A stretch of DNA of 64,000 bases from an uncultured Selenomonas sp. (GTDB lineage: Bacteria; Bacillota; Negativicutes; Selenomonadales; Selenomonadaceae): NCBI GenBank assembly GCA_947167105.1, contig CAMVGU010000017.1, positions 1 to 64,000 on the forward strand. The letters are read 5' to 3'. The notes beneath the pieces are model-generated. The model did not search any database, had not been told where the DNA came from, and saw only the letters and a program-made list of their open reading frames with translations. Numbering within the stretch: position 1 is the first letter of the stretch; every line of letters begins with the position of its first letter. Below, piece by piece: positions 43,096 through 51,614 of the stretch. The position numbers were made by a program, and so were the translations under genes.

Positions 43096-44145
43096 TTAAC
43101 GGCTGTTTTTCATCATCAGCCTGCCCACGAATTCATAGGGTACCTTGTGCTGGCGCAGCAGCTTGCGTATCTTGCTGAGAGCGGCAACGGAAAGATTTTC
43201 ACGATTGACCAGCACCAGCGGCACCATCCCATTGATGGCCTCTGCCGGGAAATCCCCGTCCCCCACATAGATGACCACATTCGGATGCAGCTTGTAGAAA
43301 TTCCTGGCCCACATGACCGTGCCGCCGAACAGCACCGTCCCTGCGGGAAACCTGCGCCCGCGCTGGTAGACGGGATCGTCGGATTTCAGGCCCTCGCTGC
43401 GCGCACGCAATTCATGCATCTGGCGCATCTGTACTGCCAGCCCCTTGTACTGCTCCGCAAGTATTTCATACTGGCGGCGCGTGGCCTCGTACTGCTTCCT
43501 CAGAAACTGCAGGCTGTCCTGCTGGCGGCGAATGGTCACGCCGTACTCGGCATGGGCCTGTTCGCGCATGCTGGCAATGCGCTCCTCCAGGTCAAGATTC
43601 ACCATTTTCTCATGCAGCAGGCGCATGGTAAAGGCCTTGGCATCCGCTTCCGGGCCGCTCCGGGGCTCCACCTTGGGGCGCTGGCGTATCTCCTTGCGTA
43701 TCTGCTGCGCGCACTCGCTGAGCCTGTCATCCTTGGCGGCCGCATCCACACCGAAGCGCGCCAATTTGTAATACAGGTACAAAGCCGCTTCCTGCAGCAG
43801 CCCTTCACCTTCCAGCCCACCCTCCGATTTGGCCAGAGATTTAGTATACACGCTGAACTTGCCCCTGGCATAAATGCGCTTGAGCTTTGGAAAGCACTCC
43901 GCCAGGAGATCCAGCAGTTTTTTCTCCGTCAGCATGCCCACGAAAGCAGCCGCCTTCCAGTTCATCTCCACCTGGGACGGAGGGAAGCTTTCCAGATAAG
44001 GATGACGCACAAAGCGCTCATTGGCCCAGGCCTGACGATACTCCCGCTTATGCTTTGCAATATAGGGTGTCACATGGCCCATAAAGGCAGCATTGTCTGC
44101 AAGCAGGTGCACAAGGTAAGGCGTCATATATTTATTGTCCTGCAT
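43096..44145 (-). CDS. DUF2325-type protein with coiled coil
   Basis: About 349 residues. The helical N-terminal half is unassigned; a coiled coil spans about 190-255 (EERIASMREQ ... EATRRQYEILAEQYKGL). The C-terminal domain (VLFGGTVMWARNFYKLHPNVVIYVGDGD ... NRENLSVAALSKIRKLL) resembles DUF2325, a small Rossmann-like domain of unknown role. ATG 44145 is preferred for AGGGAGGGG 7 bp upstream. It separates atpZ from the ATP synthase operon. Confidence 0.7.
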   Translation of the reverse strand: MQDNKYMTPYLVHLLADNAAFMGHVTPYIAKHKREYRQAWANERFVRHPYLESFPPSQVEMNWKAAAFVGMLTEKKLLDLLAECFPKLKRIYARGKFSVYTKSLAKSEGGLEGEGLLQEAALYLYYKLARFGVDAAAKDDRLSECAQQIRKEIRQRPKVEPRSGPEADAKAFTMRLLHEKMVNLDLEERIASMREQAHAEYGVTIRRQQDSLQFLRKQYEATRRQYEILAEQYKGLAVQMRQMHELRARSEGLKSDDPVYQRGRRFPAGTVLFGGTVMWARNFYKLHPNVVIYVGDGDFPAEAINGMVPLVLVNRENLSVAALSKIRKLLRQHKVPYEFVGRLMMKNSR

Positions 44146-44284
44146 ACATATGCCCCTCCCTCCCGGCCATACGGCGGTGCAGCAGCAAAGCATACCTTTC
44201 CGCTTCTTTCCTATTGATTATATTGATTATACCATATTGCTGAAGGTATTGCACTCAGATTATTTAACTTTTATGCTTAAATGC

Positions 44285-44515
44285 TCAAATAATACCGGAA
44301 TTTTTCAGCTGCCGGTATAGGGTGTAAATCGCCCCCGGAAAGCCAATCAGGATGCCGCACAGCTTGCCTGCGGGATGGGAGCCCAGCAGGCTGTCCGCCT
44401 GAATGCCCAGCCACAGGCAGATGCCCACGAACACCACCAGGTATATGCCAACCCCGGACAGGATGGCAAAGGCCCTGACAGCCTGAAAGAGTCCCTGCTT
44501 CTTTTCCTCATCCAT
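44285..44515 (-). CDS. atpZ: AtpZ/AtpI-family two-helix protein
   Basis: 76 residues with two transmembrane helices (AILSGVGIYLVVFVGICLWLGI and KLCGILIGFPGAIYTLY), matching the small AtpZ family found before ATP synthase operons, where it is linked to ion handling or assembly. ATG 44515 follows GGGAGGAACAGT. Here it is on the wecB side, with one unrelated gene between it and atpI. Confidence 0.78.
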   Translation of the reverse strand: MDEEKKQGLFQAVRAFAILSGVGIYLVVFVGICLWLGIQADSLLGSHPAGKLCGILIGFPGAIYTLYRQLKNSGII

Positions 44516-44569
44516 ACTGTTCCTCCCAGCCTGCAAAGAAAAACTCCCCTGCGCGGGGAGCTATCCTTC

Positions 44570-45739
44570 TTACTTGACCTCAAACACATCCGGGCGGCCC
44601 TCAGCCATGCCATAGTGATAGAGTATCGCCTGGATGATGCGGCGGCTGGCCTGTCCGTCGCCGTAGGGGTTGCAGGACTCGGCCATGCGGCTGTACTCAG
44701 CCTTATCAGTCAGCAGCAGCTTCGCCTCACTGTACACCCGCTCACGATCCGTGCCGATAAGCTTCACCGTGCCCGCCGCCACTGCCTCCGGGCGTTCAGT
44801 GGTATCCCGCAGCACCAGCACAGGCTTGCCCAGGGCAGGTGCCTCCTCCTGGACCCCGCCGGAGTCCGTCAGGATCAGGCAGGCGCGGTGCATCAGGTTC
44901 GCAAAGGGCTCATAATCAAGGGGGTCAATCAAGTGGACTTTCTCCAGCCCCCCCAGTTCCTCATCCACTACCTCCCGCACCTTCGGGTTCTTGTGCACGG
45001 GGAACACTACCTCCACATCGGCAAATTCCTCGGTAAGCTGCTTCAATGCCTTGTAGACATGACGCATGGGCTCCCCCAGGTTTTCACGGCGGTGCGTCGT
45101 CACCAGGATAATGCGCTTGCCCTTGAAATCAATGCGCTGCAGCAGCTCGTCCTCAAAGCGGAAATCATCCCGTACCGTGTGGTGCAGGGCATCAATGACC
45201 GTATTGCCGGTGACGAAGATATTCTCCGGCGCCACATTCTCCGCCAGAAGATTTTTCTCACTGGTTTCCGTCGGGGCGAAATTCAGCTCCGCAATGCAGC
45301 CCGTGAGCTTGCGGTTCATCTCCTCCGGGAAGGGAGAGTAGATATTGTGGGTGCGCAGGCCGGCCTCCACGTGGCCCACGGGAATCTGGTGATAGTATGA
45401 GGCCAGCGCCCCCGCAAAGGTAGTGGTGGTATCGCCGTGCACCAGCACAATATCCGGCCGGGCCTCCCTCAGTACCCCGTCCAGCCCCATCATGGCACGG
45501 GAAGTTATATCAAAAAGGGTCTGCCCCTGTGCCATGATATCCAGGTCATAATCCGGCTTAATGCCAAAGAGGGTGAGCACCTGGTCAAGCATCTCGCGAT
45601 GCTGGGCGGTCACTGCCACGATGGGCTGGATCTCGTCCGGATGCTTCCGAAGCTCCAGCACAATGGGCGCCATCTTGATGGCCTCCGGCCGCGTACCGAA
45701 GACCGTCATCACCTTGATTTTTTTGCCCTGCTGTGCCAT
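44570..45739 (-). CDS. wecB: UDP-N-acetylglucosamine 2-epimerase (non-hydrolysing)
   Basis: 389 residues. VMTVFGTRPEAIKMAPIV at the start, VHGDTTTTFAGALASYYH and ILTDSGGVQEEAPALGKPVLVLRDTTERPE are diagnostic. It converts UDP-GlcNAc to UDP-ManNAc for surface polysaccharide. The ATG at 45739 follows AAAGGGGATATTT. It lies 67 bp after the WecA/TagO-type gene, so the two likely act in one pathway. Confidence 0.95.
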   Translation of the reverse strand: MAQQGKKIKVMTVFGTRPEAIKMAPIVLELRKHPDEIQPIVAVTAQHREMLDQVLTLFGIKPDYDLDIMAQGQTLFDITSRAMMGLDGVLREARPDIVLVHGDTTTTFAGALASYYHQIPVGHVEAGLRTHNIYSPFPEEMNRKLTGCIAELNFAPTETSEKNLLAENVAPENIFVTGNTVIDALHHTVRDDFRFEDELLQRIDFKGKRIILVTTHRRENLGEPMRHVYKALKQLTEEFADVEVVFPVHKNPKVREVVDEELGGLEKVHLIDPLDYEPFANLMHRACLILTDSGGVQEEAPALGKPVLVLRDTTERPEAVAAGTVKLIGTDRERVYSEAKLLLTDKAEYSRMAESCNPYGDGQASRRIIQAILYHYGMAEGRPDVFEVK

Positions 45740-45806
45740 AAATATCCCCTTTCCCGTTCCTCTACCCGGAAAAAGGCAGGTACACGCCCTGCCTCCCGGA
45801 ATCAAA

Positions 45807-46859
45807 TCAATGCTGATGAGCCGAATCATTCATATGGAAAATGCCAATCTTCTTCGCCCCGAAAAGCACCGCAAAGACCACCAGGCAGACAATCGCAATG
45901 GACATCTGGGGGCTGACCTCCGTGAGGGCCACAGCCGAAAGGCCCAGCAGCGCCGAAATGACATACATCAGCAGCACGGCCTGGCGCTGGGTGAAGCCCA
46001 GGTCCAGCAGGCGGTGATGCAGATGCCCCTTATCCGGCTTGAAGATGGGCACGCCGCCACGGTAGCGCCGCACTATGGCAAAGGTAGTATCCATAATGGG
46101 CAGGCCCAGGGCCAGAATCGGCACTATGAGGGCAATGGTGGCTGCGCTCTTCACCGCGCCAATAACCGAGATGCCTGCCAGCATGAACCCCAGGAACATG
46201 CTGCCCGTATCCCCCATGAAGATGCGTGCCGGATTGAAATTGTAGTAAAGGAAGCCGAAAGCCGCTCCGGCCAGCGCCGCCGTCAGCACCGCCACCAGGC
46301 CAAAGCCCTGCTGCAAGGCCACCAGAAAAATCGTGAAAGCCGCTATGGTGGAAACCCCGGCAGCCAAACCGTCCAGCCCGTCGATGAGGTTCACGGTATT
46401 CGTCAGCCCCACAATCCAGAAAATGGTGGCAGGGGCCGCCAGATACTCCAGGTAAAGATAATCACCGAAAGGATCGCTGATGAAATCAATGCGTACATCA
46501 AAGGCGAAGACCAGCACGCAGGCCGCCAGGATCTGGCCCAGGAGCTTCACCTTGGCCGGCAGGTTCGTATAGTCATCTACGAGGCCCAGCCCCACGATGA
46601 GAGTGCCGCCCACCATCAGGCCCACAATCTCCTGGCTCACCTCCGCCGACACCGGCACGAAGGCCAGCACGGCCGACATAGCCGCCGCAAAGGCAAGGTA
46701 GATGCCCAGCCCGCCAATGCGGGGGATAGGCTTCTTATGCACCTTGCGTGCATCAGGCGCGTCCAGCGCCCCGGTCTTCTGCGCGAAAAGAATCACCCCT
46801 GGCGTCACCAGCAGGGCTACGCCCGCCGCAATCGCGAACGCCAATAAATAATCCGGCAT
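45807..46859 (-). CDS. WecA/TagO-type undecaprenyl-phosphate sugar-1-phosphate transferase
   Basis: 351 residues, about ten membrane helices. Family motifs: LGLVDDYTNLPAKVKLLGQ, LTNTVNLIDGLDGLAAG, IFMGDTGSMFLGF and KGHLHHRLLDLGF. It transfers GlcNAc-1-phosphate (or a related sugar) to the lipid carrier, starting surface glycan synthesis. ATG 46859 is preferred to GTG 46871. It is distinguished from MraY by the HHRLLDLG motif. Confidence 0.9.
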   Translation of the reverse strand: MPDYLLAFAIAAGVALLVTPGVILFAQKTGALDAPDARKVHKKPIPRIGGLGIYLAFAAAMSAVLAFVPVSAEVSQEIVGLMVGGTLIVGLGLVDDYTNLPAKVKLLGQILAACVLVFAFDVRIDFISDPFGDYLYLEYLAAPATIFWIVGLTNTVNLIDGLDGLAAGVSTIAAFTIFLVALQQGFGLVAVLTAALAGAAFGFLYYNFNPARIFMGDTGSMFLGFMLAGISVIGAVKSAATIALIVPILALGLPIMDTTFAIVRRYRGGVPIFKPDKGHLHHRLLDLGFTQRQAVLLMYVISALLGLSAVALTEVSPQMSIAIVCLVVFAVLFGAKKIGIFHMNDSAHQH

Positions 46860-46967
46860 TTTACTTTGCACCCCTTATTGCATGATGGTTCATTACACAA
46901 TTTCCCTCATTCTAGCGCAAGGCTGGCAGAGTGTCAATGGAAACAACCTGAAAGAATCCTGAAAGTA

Positions 46968-48272
46968 TTACCGCTGCAAATAGGCATTGATCTCCTTTTG
47001 CAGCCGGTGCAGGGTGCCGCCCACAGCCTCAGTGCCCTGCAGGATGCGCCGGATCTCATTGTCCGCCATCAGGATAGCTGCTCCATGGTCGCGGAATTTC
47101 GGCTGGCTCACGGCTTCCTCCATGATGTCGGACACCGCCGCCATATCTATCCCCGTCTCCCCCTCCCCTTCCATAGCTTCCGCCCTGGCAGCTCCCTGCA
47201 CCACCTCGCGGCGCACCGGCAGGCCCTGGGACTTAGTAAGCACCAGGGCCTGAATCTCCGGGTCTGTGCTGACCTCCCGCAAAAATTCCCAGGCCAGGGA
47301 AGCATGGTCCGTGCGTCCGCTCATGGCCAGGAGCAGGGTGCCCACCGGCGAGACATTCCTGCCCTGGGGCCCCCTGGGCAGGCGCACGCAATCCCACTCG
47401 GAGTCGCTGAGCTTCTTGATGCGCCAGGGATAGGGCTTGTAGGTGCGGTACTCAGCAAAGGTGAAGGGACGGAAAGCCACGCGTCCCAAATCGAAATCAC
47501 GGCCCGTCACTTCCGTACCCTTCTGCAATCTGCGCAAGGACAGCAGGAAGCGCAGCGCTGCCTCCATGCGGGGATCTGCGAAATACGAAGCCTTGCCGTC
47601 CTCCCGGAAAAGCCTGGCACCGTTGGCCAGAGCCGCAAGCTGCCAGTCGTAGCCGTACACGCCGAACTGATCCAGCGCTCCGTCCCCGTCTGTATCCCTG
47701 GTCACGCGGGCGCAAATATCGTAGAACTCATCCCAGGTCCAGTCTTCCTGAGGCATGGGGATGCCCTCACGGTCAAGGAGGGTCTTGTTCACAAACATCA
47801 GGGTCGGCGCACACTCCACCGGCAGCCCGTAGATATGCCCCTCATAACGCCCGTAATCTGCCAAGGCGGGATAGTAGCCCTGCCAGTCCAACTGGCTGTC
47901 GTCTTCAACGAATTCCGTCAGATCCTGCAAGGCGCCCATGGCTGCATAGGCATCGAAATCCTCATCCTGCACCACGAACACATCCGGCTCCCTGCCTGCC
48001 AGAAGCTGCTCTGCCAGCCATTCGCCGTAGTCCTCCCGCTTGATGCCGCTTGCGTACTCCACCTTCACGCCCTGATGCTCCGCCTCGAACTTGGCGATGG
48101 CTGCATCTATGACTGCATATGCCTCCCCCGAAGGCACATCCCAGTTGCTGCCCACGAATAAGCCAATCCTCAGTGTTACCTCCCCATGAGTCACATGCCA
48201 GGCCCAGCAGGCCGGGGCAAGGCAAAGAAGACCGAACAGCAGGCAGCCCAGCCCTTTCTCCTTTTTTCCCAT
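46968..48272 (-). CDS. Family-1 extracellular solute-binding protein
   Basis: 434 residues with a signal peptide (GLGCLLFGLLCLAPACWAW). It is a type 1 sugar-binding protein: LRIGLFVGSNWDVP, then GHIYGLPVECAPTLMFVNKTLLDREG and WTWDEFYDICARVTRDTDGDG. No Cys lipobox is clear. Its ATG overlaps the regulator's stop (TGATG), and there are no ABC permease or ATPase genes. It is the last gene of a four-gene sensory operon and may present ligand to the sensor kinase rather than to a transporter. Confidence 0.88.
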   Translation of the reverse strand: MGKKEKGLGCLLFGLLCLAPACWAWHVTHGEVTLRIGLFVGSNWDVPSGEAYAVIDAAIAKFEAEHQGVKVEYASGIKREDYGEWLAEQLLAGREPDVFVVQDEDFDAYAAMGALQDLTEFVEDDSQLDWQGYYPALADYGRYEGHIYGLPVECAPTLMFVNKTLLDREGIPMPQEDWTWDEFYDICARVTRDTDGDGALDQFGVYGYDWQLAALANGARLFREDGKASYFADPRMEAALRFLLSLRRLQKGTEVTGRDFDLGRVAFRPFTFAEYRTYKPYPWRIKKLSDSEWDCVRLPRGPQGRNVSPVGTLLLAMSGRTDHASLAWEFLREVSTDPEIQALVLTKSQGLPVRREVVQGAARAEAMEGEGETGIDMAAVSDIMEEAVSQPKFRDHGAAILMADNEIRRILQGTEAVGGTLHRLQKEINAYLQR

Positions 48273-48943
48273 CAGCTATCCAGCCCCTCTGCAGCCAGGC
48301 CGCTCTGCACGGCCCAGATGGCCAGCTGCGTCCTGTCCCGCAAATCCAGCTTCGCCAGTGCAGAGGAGAGGCCATTGCGCACGGTGCCCTCCGACAGGCT
48401 GAGCTTCACGGCCACCTCCTTGTTGGAAAGCCCGTTCCCCACCAACTGGGCGATATTGCGCTCCGTGCGGCTGAGTTTCTCTGCCCCGGAGGGGGAAGTT
48501 TCGGTCAGGGAGCCTTTCTGGGCCATCTGACTGAAAAGCTTCACGACCTTGCCGGCCACCTCGGGATTGATCATGGCACCGCCCGAAACCACCGTGCGGA
48601 CAGCCTGGGACAGCTCCGCCACGGACACGCCCTTGAGCAGGTAGCCGCTGGCACCGTATTTCAGTGCATTGAACACATACTCATCCTCGTCGAAGGTAGT
48701 CAGGACGATAATGCGCACTCCGGGATAACGGGCCTTAATCAGCCGTGTCGCCTGTACGCCGTCCAGCCCCGGCATGCGCACATCCATCAGGATCACGTCC
48801 GGCTGCTGCTCCTTGAGCTTCTCCAGGCATTCCTCACCATCCGAGGCCAGCGCTGTCACCTGCATATCCTCATTCTGTTCCAGCACTATCTTCAGGCTGT
48901 CCCGGATAAGTTCCTGGTCATCAGCTATCATTACCTTTATCAT
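48272..48943 (-). CDS. NarL/LuxR-type response regulator
   Basis: 224 residues. Receiver domain with phospho-accepting D54 (VILMDVRMPGLDG), and a C-terminal LuxR helix-turn-helix (LSRTERNIAQLVGNGLSNKEVAVKLSLSEGTVRNGLS). ATG 48943 follows GGGGGGAAACAAA inside the kinase gene end. Partner of the kinase just upstream. Confidence 0.95.
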   Translation of the reverse strand: MIKVMIADDQELIRDSLKIVLEQNEDMQVTALASDGEECLEKLKEQQPDVILMDVRMPGLDGVQATRLIKARYPGVRIIVLTTFDEDEYVFNALKYGASGYLLKGVSVAELSQAVRTVVSGGAMINPEVAGKVVKLFSQMAQKGSLTETSPSGAEKLSRTERNIAQLVGNGLSNKEVAVKLSLSEGTVRNGLSSALAKLDLRDRTQLAIWAVQSGLAAEGLDS

Positions 48944-50285
48944 TTTGTTTCCCCCCTGCCATCTGCTCCTCCCCAAGAGGAATGATGGCCTCCAGCGTAA
49001 AGCCACCCTCTGACCAGCAGCGCAGCCTGCCATGCAGCAGCTCCAGCCGCTCCCGCATATGCCTGAGGCCGAAGCCCGGCTCTGCCTTCTCGCAACCCCT
49101 GCCGTTATCCGCTATGATGAGGAACATCCTGCCCGGCTCCGTGCCGATTGTCACAGTAGCCTGGCTGGCCTGCCCGTGGCGGTTGGCATTCGTCAGGGCT
49201 TCCTGTACAATGCGGTAAACCGTCTCCTCCTGGTCATCCCGCAGATGCTCCGGCCAGCCCAGCACCGCAAGCTGTACCCTCATGCCGCTGGTCTCCTGGA
49301 ACTCCCGTGCCATGGATGTAACTGCCTCCCGCAGCGGCAGCTTCTCCAAGGTCTCCGGCCGCAGGGCACTCACTGAGCGGCGCACATCCGTCAGCCCGTG
49401 CCGCGCCACCTGCGCCAGCTTCTGCATCTGGGCCCTGGCTGCCTCGGGAGCCGCCTCCACCAGCACCAGGCAGGCATCCAGCCCGGCTGCCAGGCCGGTG
49501 AGGGTATGCCCCAGGGTATCGTGGATCTCCCTGGCCAGGCGGTTACGCTCGCGTGTCTCGGCCAGGCTTTCTGCCTCCAGGGCATAGGCCCTGAGCTGCC
49601 TGTTCGCTGCGGCGAGCTGCTCATTCAGCAGGCGCACCCGTTCCTTTTCCTCGTGGGTATCCTGGATAAGCAGCACCAGATACAGGGCGAACAAGACCAG
49701 ATTCAGGGAGATAAGCCCTCCCCGCGCAGCCAGCAGCACCCCCCGCACCGGGCCCGCATAATATGAGGCATAGGCTTCAAAGGGAGCCACGCTCCCCTGA
49801 AACAGCAGCAGGTTGTAATCCGCCAGGAAGTACAGGCCCAGCATGGCACAGGTCAAAAGCAGCAGGCGGTTGCGTCCGTCATAGCGGTGCATCAGATCCG
49901 CCACCACCAGCAGCACCACGCCGTCATAGGCCAGCCCCAGGCAGCGCAGCAACACAATGCAGGCAATGATTTCCCCTGTCAGGGCCAGATACCTGAGCTC
50001 CGGCACCTCTGCCCGGTGATACAAATGCCCCAGCAGGAACAGGGCCAGGTAAGAAAGGGCTGCGGCAAGCAGGCCCTGACCGGCGGGCCAGGGCATAAGG
50101 GGCAGCATCGTCAGGAATGAATATGCCGACATAGAATCTATAATCTTTGCCTGGGTGACAAAAAAGAATCCGGCCACCAGCAGCACAGCCAGGCCGTTGT
50201 AGAGCCAGAGCAGATTGTGCAGCACAGCGGGCGCAGACAGGAGGCGCCTGCTGTCACTTTGCGTCACTGCCGCAATTACTCCCAT
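48921..50285 (-). CDS. NarL-type sensor histidine kinase
   Basis: 454 residues: about six membrane helices (1-205), a coiled linker, then a HisKA_3 domain with H255 in AREIHDTLGHTLTGLAAGLD and a HATPase domain (VQEALTNANRHG, DNGRGCEKAEPGFGLRHMRERL). The ATG overlaps the stop of the binding-protein gene by 10 bp. The membrane part has no large periplasmic domain, so ligand sensing probably depends on the separate binding proteins. Confidence 0.93.
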   Translation of the reverse strand: MGVIAAVTQSDSRRLLSAPAVLHNLLWLYNGLAVLLVAGFFFVTQAKIIDSMSAYSFLTMLPLMPWPAGQGLLAAALSYLALFLLGHLYHRAEVPELRYLALTGEIIACIVLLRCLGLAYDGVVLLVVADLMHRYDGRNRLLLLTCAMLGLYFLADYNLLLFQGSVAPFEAYASYYAGPVRGVLLAARGGLISLNLVLFALYLVLLIQDTHEEKERVRLLNEQLAAANRQLRAYALEAESLAETRERNRLAREIHDTLGHTLTGLAAGLDACLVLVEAAPEAARAQMQKLAQVARHGLTDVRRSVSALRPETLEKLPLREAVTSMAREFQETSGMRVQLAVLGWPEHLRDDQEETVYRIVQEALTNANRHGQASQATVTIGTEPGRMFLIIADNGRGCEKAEPGFGLRHMRERLELLHGRLRCWSEGGFTLEAIIPLGEEQMAGGKQNDKGNDS

Positions 50286-51244
50286 GCCTCGAACACCTCC
50301 GTAGCCGCATTCTCACGAGTAAAAAGCTTCGTAGGCAGCTGCAGCAGCGGCTCCGGCTGCTCCCCTGCCAGTATGCGGTAAGCCTGCTCCACAGCCATCT
50401 GTCCCATGCGCCTGGGGGCCTGCACCGCCGTAGCCGCCATGTGTCCCTGGGCTATCATATCACGGGTCTCCTGGGCACCGTCCACCCCGTAGACCAGCAC
50501 ACTGTCCAGCCGCCCGGCCTGCTGCAGCGCCGCCAGCGCCCCCATGGCCGCCGGATCGTTCAGCGCCATCACGATATTGATATCCGGGTGCTCCCGCAGC
50601 ATCCCGGCCATAGCAGGCATTGCCAGCTCCAACTGTCCCTGGCACTCAGCCTCCGCCACCACATGAAAATCAGGATAAGCTGCCAGCGTATCCCTGAATC
50701 CTTTGATGCGATCCACGCTGGAACGGGCCTGGTCATGCTTCAGGAGAGCCACCTGCCCGCCTGGGACCAGTGATATTAAATGTTTTGCGCACTGCACACC
50801 TGCCATATAATTATCCGACACCACAGTGGAGGCCACCAGGCTGTCATCATCCACATTCGTATCAATGGCTATGACCGGCACCCCTGCCTGCCTGGCAATC
50901 TCCAGCACCGGCGCCAGCTCATGCCAGTCCACGGGATTCACGAACAAGACCTGGCAACCCATCTCAATTAACTCCCGGATCTCCGCCTTCTGGCGCTCCA
51001 CCGACAGGGCAGGGTCACGGGAAATCAGCACATCCCCGTGGTTTTCCACACTGGTACGGATTTCTTCATCCACGATTACGTAGAAGGGATTATTGAGGGT
51101 CATGTAGACTGCGCCGAACTTGCGGCGCCCCTCGTTCTGCCTTGCCGACCAGTCCTGACGCGTCACCTGCACCGTCCCCGCCGCAAGCAGCAGCAGGGCC
51201 AGCACCGCCATCAGCCACCAGAACCATCTCTCCCTGCGCTCCAA
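50276..51244 (-). CDS. RbsB-like periplasmic binding protein (sensor)
   Basis: About 323 residues. A membrane anchor or uncleaved signal (WFWWLMAVLALLLLAAGTV) precedes a type I periplasmic binding domain: GAVYMTLNNPFYVIVDEEI, VNPVDWHELAPVLEIARQAGVPVIAIDTNVDD, and YGVDGAQETRDMIAQGHMAATAVQ. This is the ribose/autoinducer-2-binding group. The start is taken as TTG 51244, 7 bp after GGGAGG; GTG 51259 overlaps the ribosome binding site. It leads the sensory operon. MITE copy 2 ends 27 bp upstream of the start, so the promoter lies in or beyond the MITE. Confidence 0.85.
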   Translation of the reverse strand: MERRERWFWWLMAVLALLLLAAGTVQVTRQDWSARQNEGRRKFGAVYMTLNNPFYVIVDEEIRTSVENHGDVLISRDPALSVERQKAEIRELIEMGCQVLFVNPVDWHELAPVLEIARQAGVPVIAIDTNVDDDSLVASTVVSDNYMAGVQCAKHLISLVPGGQVALLKHDQARSSVDRIKGFRDTLAAYPDFHVVAEAECQGQLELAMPAMAGMLREHPDINIVMALNDPAAMGALAALQQAGRLDSVLVYGVDGAQETRDMIAQGHMAATAVQAPRRMGQMAVEQAYRILAGEQPEPLLQLPTKLFTRENAATEVFEAWE

Positions 51245-51270
51245 GACTGCACCTCCCACAATATGAGCTA

Positions 51271-51432
51271 GGGCGTGTTGAAAAACTCCACCTGCACGCT
51301 ACAGCGGCCATTTTTCCGCCTGTCTGCGTCAGTGAAACCTTGACGTAGCCCTGCTACGACTGCGGCTTCACTTCCTTGCCATACGAAAAACTGTCTCGCT
51401 GTATCGCACAGTTTCCGTTTATCAACACGCCC
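51271..51432. mobile_element. 162-bp MITE, copy 2
   Basis: Ends GGGCGTGTTGA and its complement, flanked by TA (51269-51270 and 51433-51434). In reverse complement, the core aligns with copy 1 at 8060-8220: GCAAGG, CCGCAG, TAG, GGGCTA and ACGCAG are shared, while stems change on both arms together (GCATAG/CTATGC versus CGTAG/CTACG). It occupies the space between two divergent signalling operons. The remaining 51435-51614 holds the rightward promoter region, where I see no clear -35/-10 pair. Confidence 0.8.
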
Positions 51433-51614
51433 TAATCGCATCCTTTATGTAGAGTTTATGCTACACATAGCGAAAAGTCAAACCGAAGAAACTGCAACAA
51501 AAAACAAAAAGGATAACGGCTTTTTTTGGCGAATAGATAAATTTGATATAAGTGTCATATTTTTGAAGAACGTAATCAAGAAGGATGATGATAGACATGA
51601 AACCAGGAGGAAGC

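Noticed and set aside
51460..51614. A specific promoter for the rightward signalling operon
   Set aside because: Several AT-rich candidates exist (for example TTGATA near 51543), but none has a convincing paired hexamer at proper spacing.
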